Positions 7,964-20,445 of a stretch of 23,369 nt of DNA are shown piece by piece. Source of the stretch: an uncultured Gammaproteobacteria bacterium. Lineage in GTDB: Bacteria > Pseudomonadota > Gammaproteobacteria > Xanthomonadales > Xanthomonadaceae. The notes below the pieces were generated by a model. It made no database searches and was not told the DNA's origin. It worked only from the letters and a program-made list of their open reading frames with translations. The stretch lies in NCBI GenBank assembly GCA_946885735.1, contig CAMPGW010000044.1:1-23369 (forward strand). Reading direction: 5' to 3'. The position numbers and the translations under genes were made by a program. The stretch's first letter is position 1. Each line of letters opens with the position of its first letter.

Positions 7964-8398
7964 ATGAAACTCAATACGCTCAGCCCCGCCGAGGGCGCCC
8001 GCACCGAGCGCAAGCGCGTCGGTCGCGGCATCGGCTCCGGCCTTGGCAAGACCGCCGGCCGCGGCCACAAGGGCTCGTTCGCGCGCGCCGGCAAGGGCAA
8101 GATCAAGGCGGGCTTCGAAGGCGGCCAGATGCCGATGAAGAAGCGCCTGCCGAAGGTCGGCTTCCGCTCGAAGATCAAGCTGGACACCGCCGAGGTGATG
8201 ACCTACCAGCTCGAGAAGCTCGAAGCCGGTACGGTGGATTTCGCCGCACTGCGCGCCGCCAAGCTGGTCCCGGCCACCGCCAAGCAGGCCAAGATCGTCA
8301 AGAAGGGCGAGTTGACCCGCAAGTTCGTGCTCAAGGGCGTGCTCGCGACGGCCGGCGCCAAGGCGGCCATCGAGGCTGCCGGCGGCAGCCTGGAGTAA
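7964..8398 (+). CDS. rplO: 50S ribosomal protein L15
   Basis: L15 (144 residues, as in E. coli) is a late-assembly 23S rRNA binder with a long glycine-rich N-terminal arm that reaches into the 50S interior. The arm [57 protein letters not shown] (11-67) is the family signature; the C-terminal globular part ends [20 protein letters not shown] strong Shine-Dalgarno, AAGGAG (7951-7956), lies 7 bases before ATG. It sits directly upstream of secY, 6 bp apart, as in most bacteria. Confidence 0.98.
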   Translation: MKLNTLSPAEGARTERKRVGRGIGSGLGKTAGRGHKGSFARAGKGKIKAGFEGGQMPMKKRLPKVGFRSKIKLDTAEVMTYQLEKLEAGTVDFAALRAAKLVPATAKQAKIVKKGELTRKFVLKGVLATAGAKAAIEAAGGSLE

Positions 8399-8404
8399 TA
8401 CGAC

Positions 8405-9772
<1,368 letters not shown>

Positions 9773-9792
9773 GACGGAACAAAAGGTCGGTC

Positions 9793-9919
9793 CGGGCTCC
9801 CGCCCGCGAACCGGCCGCAAGATGGGCGGCCCGAGCGGCGCTTCGCGCGCGGGTTGGTCGACGCTGGTCCCCTCGCTTGAGTAGCGAGGGGCTGGCCGGT
9901 CCCCAGAAGGGGGCGGGCC
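9793..9919 (+). repeat. Cluster of inverted repeats between secY and rpsM
   Basis: The 288-bp gap 9773-10060 holds no convincing gene. It contains four perfect inverted repeats: CGGGC (9793-9797) with GCCCG (9802-9806); GGCCGC (9813-9818) with GCGGCC (9826-9831); CCCCTCGC (9869-9876) with GCGAGGGG (9884-9891, 7-base loop); and CCCC (9901-9904) with GGGG (9909-9912) nested in GGCC (9894-9897) with GGCC (9916-9919). None has a T-run, so a Rho-independent terminator is not shown. The array may end or attenuate spc transcription before the alpha promoter, or be a copy of a dispersed repeat; the sequence alone cannot decide. Confidence 0.55.
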
Positions 9920-10011
9920 TGGGCGACGACCTGGCGCCGGAGCATGGGCACACTCCCCATGCCGGGTTCCAGCGGCCACGGCCGCCGGGACTTCCAGATA
10001 ACCCGAAGCAT

Positions 10012-10026
10012 TGCTATAATTCTTGA
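10012..10026 (+). promoter_or_regulatory. Alpha-operon promoter, extended -10 type
   Basis: TGCTATAAT at 10012-10020 is a perfect extended -10 element (TG, one base, consensus TATAAT). The -35 region is weak: the best is CTTCCA (9991-9996), three of six matches at 18-bp spacing, which is normal for extended -10 promoters. Transcription would start at about 10026, giving a leader of about 35 bases before rpsM. This places the rpsM-rpsK-rpsD-rpoA-rplQ group under its own promoter, where E. coli also has a boundary between the spc and alpha operons. The short leader leaves little room for the E. coli-type S4 pseudoknot. Confidence 0.75.
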
Positions 10027-10060
10027 TTCACTGCGCTCAATTCAGTTCGGAGATCGCCTC

Positions 10061-10417
10061 ATGGCGCGCATTGCGGGTGTCAACCTGCCTGTCCAGAAAC
10101 ACGTCTGGGTCGGCTTGCAGAGTATTTTCGGCATCGGCCGTACCCGGTCGAAGCTCCTGTGCGAGGCGGTCGGGGTGGTCCCGTCCACCAAGATCCGGGA
10201 CCTCACGGAATCCCAGGTCGACCAGCTGCGCTCCGAGGTGGCCAAGTACGTCGTCGAAGGCGACCTGCGCCGTGAAGTCGGCATCTCGATCAAGCGCCTG
10301 ATGGACCTGGGCTGCTATCGCGGCCTGCGCCACCGTCGCGGCCTGCCGCTGCGTGGCCAGCGCACCCGCACCAACGCCCGCACCCGCAAGGGTCCGCGCA
10401 AAGCCATCAAGAAGTAA
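10061..10417 (+). CDS. rpsM: 30S ribosomal protein S13
   Basis: S13 (118 residues, the E. coli length) sits at the top of the 30S head, bridges to the 50S (L5) and touches P-site tRNA through its tail. [30 protein letters not shown] starts the protein with its helix-two-turn-helix; [32 protein letters not shown] is the diagnostic basic tail. GGAG at 10049-10052, 8 bases before ATG, fixes the start; the frame's upstream extension runs through the promoter region and is not coding. Confidence 0.98.
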   Translation: MARIAGVNLPVQKHVWVGLQSIFGIGRTRSKLLCEAVGVVPSTKIRDLTESQVDQLRSEVAKYVVEGDLRREVGISIKRLMDLGCYRGLRHRRGLPLRGQRTRTNARTRKGPRKAIKK

Positions 10418-10426
10418 GGGAACGAC

Positions 10427-10816
10427 ATGGCCAAGCCTGCCGCCAAAGTGAAGAAGAAGATCAAGCGCATCGTCTCCGACGGTATCGCGCATGTCCATGC
10501 TTCCTTCAACAACACCATCGTGACGATCACCGATCGCCAGGGTAACGCCCTTTCCTGGGCCACCTCGGGCGGCGCCGGTTTCCGCGGTTCCCGCAAGTCC
10601 ACTCCGTTCGCCGCGCAGGTCGCGGCCGAGAAGGCCGGCAAGGCCGCCCTCGACTACGGCGTGAAGACGCTGGAAGTGCGCATCAAGGGCCCGGGTCCGG
10701 GCCGCGAGTCCGCCGTGCGTTCGTTGAACGCCGTCGGTTACAAGATCATGAACATCATCGACGTGACGCCCATCCCGCACAACGGATGCCGTCCGCCGAA
10801 GAAGCGTCGCGTCTAA
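10427..10816 (+). CDS. rpsK: 30S ribosomal protein S11
   Basis: S11 (129 residues, the E. coli length) is on the 30S platform by the E site, next to the 3' end of 16S rRNA. The alanine- and lysine-rich start [19 protein letters not shown] leads into [44 protein letters not shown], and the protein ends [19 protein letters not shown], a hallmark end. The asparagine of PHNG corresponds to the E. coli position known to form isoaspartate. It is 9 bp after rpsM, with an AAGGGAAC Shine-Dalgarno. Confidence 0.98.
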   Translation: MAKPAAKVKKKIKRIVSDGIAHVHASFNNTIVTITDRQGNALSWATSGGAGFRGSRKSTPFAAQVAAEKAGKAALDYGVKTLEVRIKGPGPGRESAVRSLNAVGYKIMNIIDVTPIPHNGCRPPKKRRV

Positions 10817-10831
10817 GGGCAGGGCACATAC

Positions 10832-11461
10832 ATGGCACGTTATACCGGTCCCACCTGCAAACTCGCCCGCCGCGAAGGCGCCGACCTCAGCCTCAAGAGC
10901 CCGGCCCGCGCGATCGATTCCAAGTGCAAGCTCGAGCAGAAGCCGGGCCAGCACGGTCCCGTCGCCCGCAAGGGCAAGCTGTCCGACTACGCCACCCAGC
11001 TTCGCGAGAAGCAGAAGGTCAAGCGCATCTACGGCCTGCTCGAGCGCCAGTTCCGTGGCTATTACGCCAAGGCTGCCCGTCGCAAGGGCAACACCGGCGA
11101 GTCGCTCCTGCAGATGCTCGAGCAGCGCCTGGACAACGTCGTGTACCGCATGGGCTTCGCCGTCACCCGTCCGCAGGCCCGCCAGCTGGTCGCCCACAAG
11201 GGCGTGCAGGTCAACGGCAAGACGGTCAACCTCGCTTCGTACCAGGTCAAGGCCGGCGATGTCGTGCAGTTGTCCGAGCGCGCGCAGAAGCACCTCAACG
11301 TCACCGAGGCGCTGAATCTTTCCCAGCAGATGGACCTGGTCCCCGGCTGGTGCGAAGTGGACGCCAAGAAGTTCTCGGGCGTGTTCAAGTCGGTGCCCGA
11401 CCGCGCCGACCTGCCTTCCGACATCAATGAAGCGCTGATCGTCGAGCTGTACTCGAAGTAA
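10832..11461 (+). CDS. rpsD: 30S ribosomal protein S4
   Basis: S4 (209 residues; 206 in E. coli) starts 30S assembly at the 5' domain of 16S rRNA, affects accuracy and, in E. coli, represses the alpha operon at its leader. [23 protein letters not shown] opens it. The S4 RNA-binding domain lies at about 98-160 ([35 protein letters not shown]), and ELYSK ends it. Only two N-terminal cysteines are seen (C9, C32), so the four-cysteine zinc site of some S4 proteins is absent. It lies 15 bp after rpsK and 22 bp before rpoA. Confidence 0.98.
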   Translation: MARYTGPTCKLARREGADLSLKSPARAIDSKCKLEQKPGQHGPVARKGKLSDYATQLREKQKVKRIYGLLERQFRGYYAKAARRKGNTGESLLQMLEQRLDNVVYRMGFAVTRPQARQLVAHKGVQVNGKTVNLASYQVKAGDVVQLSERAQKHLNVTEALNLSQQMDLVPGWCEVDAKKFSGVFKSVPDRADLPSDINEALIVELYSK

Positions 11462-11483
11462 TTCTCCAGGAGTGTCACTGTCC

Positions 11484-12479
11484 ATGACGGTTTCCGCCCA
11501 CCAGGTGCTGCGCCCGCGCGGCCCGAACATCGAACGCCTCGGCGCCAACCGCGCCAAGGTCGTCATTGAACCGCTGGAGCGCGGCTACGGCCACACGCTC
11601 GGCAACGCCCTGCGCCGGGTGCTGCTGTCCTCGATCCCCGGCTTTGCCATCACCGAGGTCGAGATCGACGGCGTGCTGCACGAGTACACGACGGTCGAGG
11701 GCTTGCAGGAGGATGTGCTCGAGGTCCTGCTGAACCTCAAGGACGTCGCCATCCGCATGCACAACGCCGAGCACACCACCCTGAGCCTGCAGGCCAAGGG
11801 CCCGGGCATCGTGACCGCCGGCGACATCAAGGTCGACCACAACGTCGAGATCCTCAATCCCGACCACGTGATCTGCACCCTGACCAAGGACACGGCGCTG
11901 AACATGCGCCTGAAGATCGAGCGCGGCTTCGGCTACCAGCCGGCCGCCGCGCGTCGCCGCCCGGACGAGGAGACCCGCACCATCGGTCGCCTGATGCTGG
12001 ACGCGAGCTTCTCCCCGGTCCGCCGCGTCGCCTACGCCGTCGAGGCTGCCCGCGTCGAGCAGCGCACCGACCTGGACAAGCTGGTGCTGGACATCGAGAC
12101 CAACGGCACGATCGACGCCGAGGATGCGATCCGCACCGCCGCCGACATCCTGACTGACCAGCTGTCGGTGTTCGGCGACTTCACCCAGCGCGAGCGTGGC
12201 GCCCCGAAGACCAGCGTCGCCGGCGTGGATCCGGTGCTGCTGCGCCCGATCGACGACCTCGAGCTGACGGTGCGTTCGGCCAACTGCCTGAAGGCCGAGA
12301 ACATCTACTACATCGGCGACCTGATCCAGCGCACCGAGGTCGAGCTGCTCAAGACCCCGAACCTGGGCAAGAAGTCGCTCACCGAGATCAAGGAAGTGCT
12401 GGCACAGCGCGGCCTGTCGCTCGGCATGAAGCTGGAGAACTGGCCGCCGGCCGGCCTGCAGCAGGGAATGATGGGCTGA
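11484..12479 (+). CDS. rpoA: DNA-directed RNA polymerase subunit alpha
   Basis: The alpha subunit (331 residues; 329 in E. coli) dimerises to nucleate RNA polymerase assembly and contacts UP elements and activators. The N-terminal domain (about 1-235) carries [25 protein letters not shown] (29-53). A linker rich in P, T and G follows, then the C-terminal domain with [43 protein letters not shown]264 matches DNA-contacting Arg265 of E. coli. I chose ATG 11484, with AGGAG at 11468-11472, which begins [17 protein letters not shown] as in Xanthomonas. The in-frame GTG at 11472 would add four residues but lies within that Shine-Dalgarno. Confidence 0.97.
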   Translation: MTVSAHQVLRPRGPNIERLGANRAKVVIEPLERGYGHTLGNALRRVLLSSIPGFAITEVEIDGVLHEYTTVEGLQEDVLEVLLNLKDVAIRMHNAEHTTLSLQAKGPGIVTAGDIKVDHNVEILNPDHVICTLTKDTALNMRLKIERGFGYQPAAARRRPDEETRTIGRLMLDASFSPVRRVAYAVEAARVEQRTDLDKLVLDIETNGTIDAEDAIRTAADILTDQLSVFGDFTQRERGAPKTSVAGVDPVLLRPIDDLELTVRSANCLKAENIYYIGDLIQRTEVELLKTPNLGKKSLTEIKEVLAQRGLSLGMKLENWPPAGLQQGMMG

Positions 12480-12510
12480 GAAGCCCCGAGACCATCTAGG
12501 AAGCACGACC

Positions 12511-12897
12511 ATGCGCCACAAGAAATCCGGCCGTAAGTTCAGCCGCACCAGCGCCCACCGCGAGGTGATGTTCGTCAACATGGCGGCCTCGCTGTTCAAG
12601 CACGAGCTGATCCGCACCACGCTGCCGAAGGCCAAGGAGCTGCGCCGCGTCGCCGAGCCGCTCATCACCATCGGCAAGGTGGATGGCGTCGCCAACCGCC
12701 GCCTGGCCATGTCCCGCCTGCGGGACAAGGATGCCGTCGGCAAGCTGTTCGTCGAGCTGGGCCCGCGCTACAAGGCCCGTCCGGGCGGCTACCTGCGCAT
12801 CCTGAAGGCCGGCTTCCGTCCGGGCGACAACGCCCCGATGGCCTATGTCGAGCTGGTGGACCGGCCGCAGATGGCGGTCGCCAGCAGCGCCGAGTAA
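12511..12897 (+). CDS. rplQ: 50S ribosomal protein L17
   Basis: L17 (128 residues; 127 in E. coli) lies at the solvent side of the 50S near the tunnel exit. [53 protein letters not shown] is the family signature, and the C-terminal part [30 protein letters not shown] is complete. It is the last gene of the ribosomal block: an intrinsic terminator follows 24 bp after its stop, as in the E. coli alpha operon. Confidence 0.98.
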   Translation: MRHKKSGRKFSRTSAHREVMFVNMAASLFKHELIRTTLPKAKELRRVAEPLITIGKVDGVANRRLAMSRLRDKDAVGKLFVELGPRYKARPGGYLRILKAGFRPGDNAPMAYVELVDRPQMAVASSAE

Positions 12898-12920
12898 GCC
12901 ACGATCGGCAAGCCGAATCG

Positions 12921-12948
12921 AACCCCGGCCCACGCCGGGGTTTTTTTT
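12921..12948 (+). terminator. Rho-independent terminator after rplQ
   Basis: CCCCGGC (12923-12929) pairs with GCCGGGG (12934-12940) around loop CCAC; AA (12921-12922) can extend the stem with the first two T's. A run of eight T's follows (12941-12948). This is a textbook intrinsic terminator and ends the ribosomal transcription unit. The next 65 bases, up to dsbB, show no clear promoter: TTGCTA at 12954-12959 could be a -35, but the matching -10 is poor. Confidence 0.95.
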
Positions 12949-13013
12949 CGACCTTGCTATCGCATGCACGCAGGCTGCGTTAAGGTCACACCATCCCCGT
13001 CGTCGTCCCCCGC

Positions 13014-13519
13014 ATGAACGTCAATCCCTTCGCCTGGTCCTTCCGCGTGCAGTTCCTGTTCGGCTTTGCCGTCAGCGCGGGCTTGCTCGCCTACGCGGTC
13101 TTCGCGCAGTACGGACAGTTCTACGAACCCTGCCCGCTGTGCATCTTCCAGCGCGTGGCAATGGCCGCCACCGCCGTGGTCGGCCTGGTCGGCGGCCTGC
13201 ATGCGCCGCGCGCCGCCTGGGGCCGTCGAGCCTACGGGCTGCTGGCCTTCCTGGCAGCGGGAACCGGCGCCGCGATCGCGGGTCGGCATGTCTGGCTGCA
13301 GCACCTTCCGCCCGACCAGGTCCCGGCCTGCGGCCCTGGCCTGTCGTACATGGTCGAGTCGATGCCGAGCTGGCTCGACGTCGTGCGCAAGGTCCTGCAG
13401 GGATCGGGGGAATGCGCGAAGGTCGATTGGACCTTCCTTGGATTCTCGATGCCCGAGTGGACCCTGCTGTGCTTCGTGCTGTTGGCGCTGGGTGCGCTCT
13501 CTGCCGGATTCCGGCGTCG

Positions 13520-13523
<4 letters not shown>
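13014..13523 (+). CDS. dsbB: Disulfide bond formation protein DsbB
   Basis: DsbB (169 residues) is an inner-membrane quinone reductase that reoxidises the periplasmic thiol oxidase DsbA. Four hydrophobic segments are visible at about 12-30, 47-65, 71-90 and 148-166. The first periplasmic loop has CPLC (C40, C43), directly followed by the QR pair (Q46, R47) used in quinone binding. The second loop has the other redox pair, C106 (in VPACGPGL) and C134 (in GECAKVDW). All four catalytic cysteines are thus present. ATG 13014 has no clear Shine-Dalgarno. Its end overlaps the next gene by 4 bp (ATGA). The dsbA partner is not in the window. Confidence 0.93.
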
Positions 13524-14907
<1,384 letters not shown>

Positions 14908-14914
<7 letters not shown>

Positions 14915-14942
14915 CACAGCGCGGGGCGGCGGACCTCAGGGC
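14908..14942. repeat. Inverted repeat across the convergent gene ends
   Basis: GCCCTGA (14908-14914) and TCAGGGC (14936-14942) are perfect inverted copies 21 bases apart. The first contains the DAHP synthase stop codon and the second contains the stop codon of the amidase on the other strand. A folded transcript from either strand would form the same 7-bp stem with a 21-base loop. It may act as a weak two-way transcription end, but there is no T-run on either side, and chance is possible. Confidence 0.35.
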
Positions 14943-16528
14943 GTTGCGCCGAGCGTGGTGAGGTAGCGCGGCGGCTTGCGCGCCTGGGTCGCCTGTTCGA
15001 AGGCATGCGCGAACCCCAGCAATTCCGGTTCCGACCAGGCGCGCCCCATGAAGGCCAATCCCATCGGCAGGCCGTGAGCCTCGCCCATCGGCACGGTGAT
15101 GCTCGGCGTGCCGGCAACGGCGGCCACGCCATAGCCCGCGCCGACGAAATGGTCGCCGAGCAGGGGATCCGTCGGCCAAGCGGGTGACATGGCCGGTGCG
15201 ATCAAGGCGTCGAGATCCTGCGCGTCGAGGGTGGCGATCAATCCTTCCGCGCCAGCCAGGCGCCGGGCCTCCGCGCGCGCTTTCAGGTAGGACGCATCCG
15301 TGAGGGGGCCTTTCGCCTGCGCCTGTTCGAAGATCTCCTGGCCGAACCAGGGCATCGCCTTTCCGGCGTTGTCCTTGTTCCAGGCGATGAGCGCCTCGAG
15401 GCTCGCATGCGGGGCGGCCGAGGACTGCAGGTAGCGGTTGAGCCCGTCCTTGAATTCGTAAAGCAGGACTTCGTACTCGGGCTTGTCCCACTGGCCGTAG
15501 GTGGCGATCTTCGCATCCACCACCTCGGCGCCGGCGGCTCGCAGCGCGGCGACGGCGGCCTGCGTCGCGGCGTCCACGTCGGGGTGATAGCCCATCGCCT
15601 GGCGAAGCAGCCCCAGCCGCTTGCCCTTCAATGCATCGGTTCGCAGGAAGGCGCCGTAGTCGTCGGGGATGTTGCCGGCGGCCGCGTGGCCCGCGGGATC
15701 GGCCTCGTCCACGCCCGCCATCGCGCCCAGCAGCAAGGCCGCGTCGGCGACCGTGCGGGTCATCGGGCCGGCGGTGTCCTGGCTTATCGAGATCGGGATG
15801 ATGCCGTTGCGGCTGACCAGGCCGACCGTGGGCTTGAGGCCGACCAGCCCGCTCACCGACGACGGGCACAGGATGCTCCCGTCGGTCTCCGTGCCCACAC
15901 CGAAGGAGGCCAGGCTCGCCGCGATGGCGGTGCCCGTGCCGGCGCTCGAGCCGCAGGGATTGCGGTCCAGCACGTAGGCATTACGGGTCTGGCCGCCACG
16001 CGAACTCCAGCCCGAGGTGGAGCGGGTGGAGCGGAAGTTCGCCCACTCGCTGAGATTGGTCTTGCCGAGGATGATCGCGCCGGCGGCCCGCAGCCTGCCC
16101 ACGAGGAAGGCGTCGTTGGCGGGGCGATGGCTGGCCAGCGCCAGCGATCCCGCCGAGTTCGCCATGCCGGCGACATCGATGTTGTCCTTGAGCAGCACCG
16201 GCAGCCCGTGCAGGGGTCCGCGGAGCTTGCCGGCCTTTCGCTCGGCATCCAGGGCGTCGGCCTGGTCCAGCGCGGTCGGGTCGAGTTCTATCACTGAATT
16301 GAGCGTGGGTCCGGCCTTGTCCACCGCGGCGATGCGGTCGAGGTAGGCCTGCACCAGGGCACGCGAGGTGACCTCGCCCGACGCCAGCTTGTCGCGGGTC
16401 TGGGTGGCCGACCATTCGGCGACGTCAAGGCCTGCCTTGGGCGCGATCGCGGATTCCGCCGGTGGTGGCGCGGCAGGCTTGCAGGCGGCGAGGGTCAGCA
16501 ACGCGAGCAGCAGCAGGGAACGACGCAT
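14936..16528 (-). CDS. Predicted lipoprotein amidase, amidase-signature family
   Basis: This 530-residue protein belongs to the amidase-signature family, which hydrolyses amides with a Ser-cisSer-Lys triad. The signature runs [31 protein letters not shown] (189-219); predicted catalytic residues are K114 (LLKDNID), S194 and S218. The 24-residue spacing of the two serines matches FAAH and the Stenotrophomonas peptide amidase. The N-terminus [16 protein letters not shown] is a lipoprotein signal with lipobox LAAC, lipidated C16; lysine at +2 suggests the outer membrane. Like the peptide amidase, it is exported, so deamidation of peptide C-termini is possible, but the substrate is inferred. ATG at 16528 follows GGAG 6 bases away. 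It may be read from its own promoter or after typA. Confidence 0.85.
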   Translation of the reverse strand: MRRSLLLLALLTLAACKPAAPPPAESAIAPKAGLDVAEWSATQTRDKLASGEVTSRALVQAYLDRIAAVDKAGPTLNSVIELDPTALDQADALDAERKAGKLRGPLHGLPVLLKDNIDVAGMANSAGSLALASHRPANDAFLVGRLRAAGAIILGKTNLSEWANFRSTRSTSGWSSRGGQTRNAYVLDRNPCGSSAGTGTAIAASLASFGVGTETDGSILCPSSVSGLVGLKPTVGLVSRNGIIPISISQDTAGPMTRTVADAALLLGAMAGVDEADPAGHAAAGNIPDDYGAFLRTDALKGKRLGLLRQAMGYHPDVDAATQAAVAALRAAGAEVVDAKIATYGQWDKPEYEVLLYEFKDGLNRYLQSSAAPHASLEALIAWNKDNAGKAMPWFGQEIFEQAQAKGPLTDASYLKARAEARRLAGAEGLIATLDAQDLDALIAPAMSPAWPTDPLLGDHFVGAGYGVAAVAGTPSITVPMGEAHGLPMGLAFMGRAWSEPELLGFAHAFEQATQARKPPRYLTTLGATP

Positions 16529-16588
16529 GGGCAGCTCCGGACGAAGGATGCGATCAGGGCCCGGACCGCGAATGCGTCGGGCCGATCG

Positions 16589-16617
16589 AGTATCGCGTTC
16601 CGGAGCGGGCGTCGCAA
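16589..16617 (-). promoter_or_regulatory. Possible promoter of the amidase gene
   Basis: On the minus strand, TTGCGA (16617-16612) and GATACT (16594-16589) stand 17 bases apart. Each matches four of six consensus bases for sigma-70 -35 and -10 boxes. Transcription would begin near 16582, giving a leader of about 54 bases before the amidase ATG at 16528. It lies in the 99-bp gap after typA, where no convincing terminator for typA is seen, so read-through is also possible. Confidence 0.3.
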
Positions 16618-16627
16618 CGCCTGCGGA

Positions 16628-18469
<1,842 letters not shown>

Positions 18470-18516
18470 GGCGGCGGGCGCCCAGCGGGGGCGCAGATCA
18501 GTCTGGGAAGCCCGAC

Positions 18517-18522
18517 AGTATA
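18517..18522 (-). promoter_or_regulatory. Possible -10 box for typA
   Basis: The minus strand reads TATACT here (five of six matches to TATAAT), about 48 bases before the typA start, so transcription would begin near 18510. No good -35 box lies 16 to 18 bases upstream. The 120-bp divergent gap 18470-18589 must carry both promoters; for the isomerase gene on the plus strand I see a GGAG Shine-Dalgarno near 18576 but no clear -10. Confidence 0.35.
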
Positions 18523-18589
18523 GCCGGAAGCCCGGCCGAGCGCCCGCTGTGGCATCCTTGCGGGCCCGAACCCGAATCCGGAGCCCGCC

Positions 18590-19096
18590 ATGAGCGAACT
18601 CATCGCCACCTTCAACACCTCGCGTGGCCCGATCCGCGCCCGCCTGCATGCCGACAAGACCCCGGTGACCGTCGCCAGCTTCGTGAACCTGGCCCAGCGC
18701 GGTTACTACGACGGCTTGAGCTTCCACCGCGTCATCCCGGACTTCATGATCCAGGGCGGCTGCCCGGAGGGAAGCGGCCGTGGCGGCCCCGGCTACCGCT
18801 TCGAGGACGAGACGCGCGCCGACCTTCGCCACGACAAGCCCGGCGTCCTGTCCATGGCCAATGCCGGTCCGCGCACCAACGGCAGCCAGTTCTTCATCAC
18901 GCATGTCGCCACACCCTGGCTCGACGGCAAGCACACCGTGTTCGGCGAGGTGCTCGGCCCGGAGGACCAGAAGGTCGTCAACGCCATCCAGGGCGGGGAC
19001 AAGATCGAGTCACTGACCATCAGCGGCGATACCGCGCCCCTGCTCGCGTCGCAGGCGGATCGCGTGGCCGAGTGGGACCGGGCGCTCGCGCCCTGA
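18590..19096 (+). CDS. Cyclophilin-type peptidyl-prolyl cis-trans isomerase
   Basis: This 168-residue protein speeds proline peptide-bond isomerisation during folding. The cyclophilin core is complete: [13 protein letters not shown] (45-57), holding catalytic R47, F52, M53 and Q55; NGSQFFITH (97-105); and [14 protein letters not shown] (108-121), holding W110 and H115. These align with human CypA R55, F60, M61, Q63, W121 and H126. No signal peptide is present, so it is cytoplasmic, comparable to E. coli PpiB (164 residues); I leave the symbol blank because paralogs are common. It is divergent from typA, and its stop lies within a small hairpin. Confidence 0.93.
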   Translation: MSELIATFNTSRGPIRARLHADKTPVTVASFVNLAQRGYYDGLSFHRVIPDFMIQGGCPEGSGRGGPGYRFEDETRADLRHDKPGVLSMANAGPRTNGSQFFITHVATPWLDGKHTVFGEVLGPEDQKVVNAIQGGDKIESLTISGDTAPLLASQADRVAEWDRALAP

Positions 19097-19106
19097 TTCC
19101 AGGGCG
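19089..19106 (+). repeat. Hairpin spanning the isomerase stop codon
   Basis: CGCCCTG (19089-19095) pairs perfectly with CAGGGCG (19100-19106) around loop ATTC; the stop codon TGA (19094-19096) lies inside. No T-run follows. Together with the inverted repeat at 19138-19157, it may form an mRNA 3' end or a transcription stop. Confidence 0.45.
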
Positions 19107-19137
19107 AACTCGCGCGCGGCAAGGACCCTTGGAGTCT

Positions 19138-19157
19138 CCGGCGGGCAAGCCCGCCGG
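19138..19157. repeat. 20-bp near-palindrome upstream of aminotransferase gene
   Basis: CCGGCGGGC (19138-19146) and GCCCGCCGG (19149-19157) are perfect inverted copies with only AA between them. As RNA it would fold as an 8-bp stem with a 4-base loop. It ends 9 bases before the extended -10 of the next gene, where it could act as a terminator stem for the isomerase transcript or as a protein-binding site. Confidence 0.55.
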
Positions 19158-19166
19158 CAGGGTGCA

Positions 19167-19175
19167 TGGTAGAAT
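19167..19175 (+). promoter_or_regulatory. Extended -10 promoter of the aminotransferase gene
   Basis: TGGTAGAAT is an extended -10 element (TG, one base, TAGAAT with five of six consensus bases). The -35 position is occupied by the palindrome and shows no consensus, as is common for extended -10 promoters. Transcription would begin near 19182, about 27 bases before the ATG at 19209, leaving room for the AGGA Shine-Dalgarno at 19198-19201. The same start likely serves mdh. Confidence 0.6.
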
Positions 19176-19208
19176 TCGGGGTTGAATCCGCCCTTCCAGG
19201 ATCCTCCG

Positions 19209-20408
19209 ATGCCACAGCTCGCCACCCGCATGGGCCGCGCCAAGCCCAGCGCCATCATGGCCGTCGCCGACAAGGCGAAGGCGCTCAAGGCCGCGGGCCG
19301 GGACATCGTCAGTTTCTCGATCGGCGTGCCCAATTTCCTCCCCGGTCCGCATGTGTACGCCGCGGCGCGCGAGGCGCTCGAGAAGGATTCGGGCCAGTAC
19401 GGATCCAACCGCGGCAGTGACGCGCTGCTGGACGCCTTCCTGGCGCATCTGGAGGGGGTCGGACTCGGCGGATATTCGCGCGCCAACTGCTCGACCGGCA
19501 TCGGCGCCAAGCATGTCCTCTTCAACCTCGCCGAGGCGCTTCTCGACGAAGGCGACGCCATCGCCTACGCGGTGCCGTACTGGACCACCTACGCCGACAT
19601 CGCCGACATCTCCAACGCGCGCCGGATCGAGCTGCCTTGCCCGGCGAGCCAGGATTACAAGCTCACGCCCGAGCAGCTCGATGCCGCCCTGGCGCAGAAG
19701 CCGAAGATCTTCCTGTTCAACAACCCGAACAACCCGACCGGCATGGTCTACACGGCCGCGGAGATCGCCGCGCTGGCCGACGTGCTGGTGCGCCACCCGG
19801 ACACCTGGGTCGTCTGCGACGACATCTACAACCGCATGGTGTTCGACGGCATCGGCTACCACAATTTCCTGCACACCCAGCCGTCCCTGCGCGATCGCGT
19901 CGTCTTCGTGGATTCGCTGTCCAAGACCTACGGCATGCCGGGCTGGCGCGTCGGTTTCATGGTCGGACCGGAGCCGGTCGCCAAGGCAGTGACCACGCTC
20001 AACTCCAACCACATCACCAACATCCCGGAAGTGGTGACGGCCGCGGCGATCGCGGCGCTTTCCGGGCCGCAGGACGTGCCGACGCAGCGCAATGCCGAGT
20101 TCCAGGCCAAGCGCGACCAGGTGATGGCGGTGATGGACTCCATCCCGGGCCTGGTGTGCCCGCGGCCGCAGGGCGCCTTCTACGTGTTCCCGGATATCTC
20201 CTGCGCCTTCGGCAAGTCCCACGGCCGCACCCGCATCGACAGCGACGTCGATTTCTGCAATGCCCTGCTTGAGGCGAAGGGCGTGGCCTGCGTCCCCGGC
20301 TCGGCCTTCGGCGAGCCGCGCGCACTTCGCATCTCCTATACCTGCCCGACCGCGCAGCTGCCTGAAGGCCTGCGTCGTTTCCGCGAGTTCTTCGCCGAGC
20401 TCGCCTGA
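19209..20408 (+). CDS. Class I aminotransferase, aspartate-aminotransferase type
   Basis: This 399-residue PLP enzyme belongs to the fold-type I aminotransferases. The PLP lysine is K239 in [15 protein letters not shown] (236-250); N175 (NNPNNPTG), D204 and Y207 ([10 protein letters not shown]) hold the cofactor, and R374 (ALRISYT) binds the substrate carboxylate. [10 protein letters not shown] motif (99-107) is as in bacterial Ibeta/Igamma aspartate aminotransferases; its lysine may favour acidic substrates, which is inference. Likely reaction: aspartate plus 2-oxoglutarate to oxaloacetate plus glutamate; aromatic or prephenate use is possible. ATG 19209 has AGGA 7 bases upstream; an in-frame TTG at 19182 lies at the predicted transcription start. 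It precedes mdh by 37 bp. Confidence 0.85.
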   Translation: MPQLATRMGRAKPSAIMAVADKAKALKAAGRDIVSFSIGVPNFLPGPHVYAAAREALEKDSGQYGSNRGSDALLDAFLAHLEGVGLGGYSRANCSTGIGAKHVLFNLAEALLDEGDAIAYAVPYWTTYADIADISNARRIELPCPASQDYKLTPEQLDAALAQKPKIFLFNNPNNPTGMVYTAAEIAALADVLVRHPDTWVVCDDIYNRMVFDGIGYHNFLHTQPSLRDRVVFVDSLSKTYGMPGWRVGFMVGPEPVAKAVTTLNSNHITNIPEVVTAAAIAALSGPQDVPTQRNAEFQAKRDQVMAVMDSIPGLVCPRPQGAFYVFPDISCAFGKSHGRTRIDSDVDFCNALLEAKGVACVPGSAFGEPRALRISYTCPTAQLPEGLRRFREFFAELA

Positions 20409-20445
20409 GCCCGGTCCACTTTCCAACGTTCACGGAGTTGCCTCG

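Noticed and set aside
9822..9884. 20-codon frame in the secY-rpsM gap
   Set aside because: It has no Shine-Dalgarno, no similarity to L36 (no cysteine or histidine zinc ligands), and overlaps inverted repeats.
11472..11483. GTG start for rpoA, four codons upstream
   Set aside because: The GTG is part of the AGGAG Shine-Dalgarno; the ATG at 11484 matches the known N-terminus of related RpoA proteins.
18470..18934. In-frame 155-residue upstream extension of typA
   Set aside because: It would overlap the isomerase gene on the other strand. TypA proteins begin at MSIAKLRNVAIVAHVDHG, and a -10-like box lies within the extension.
19182..19208. TTG start for the aminotransferase
   Set aside because: It coincides with the predicted transcription start and has no Shine-Dalgarno, while ATG 19209 has AGGA at ideal spacing.
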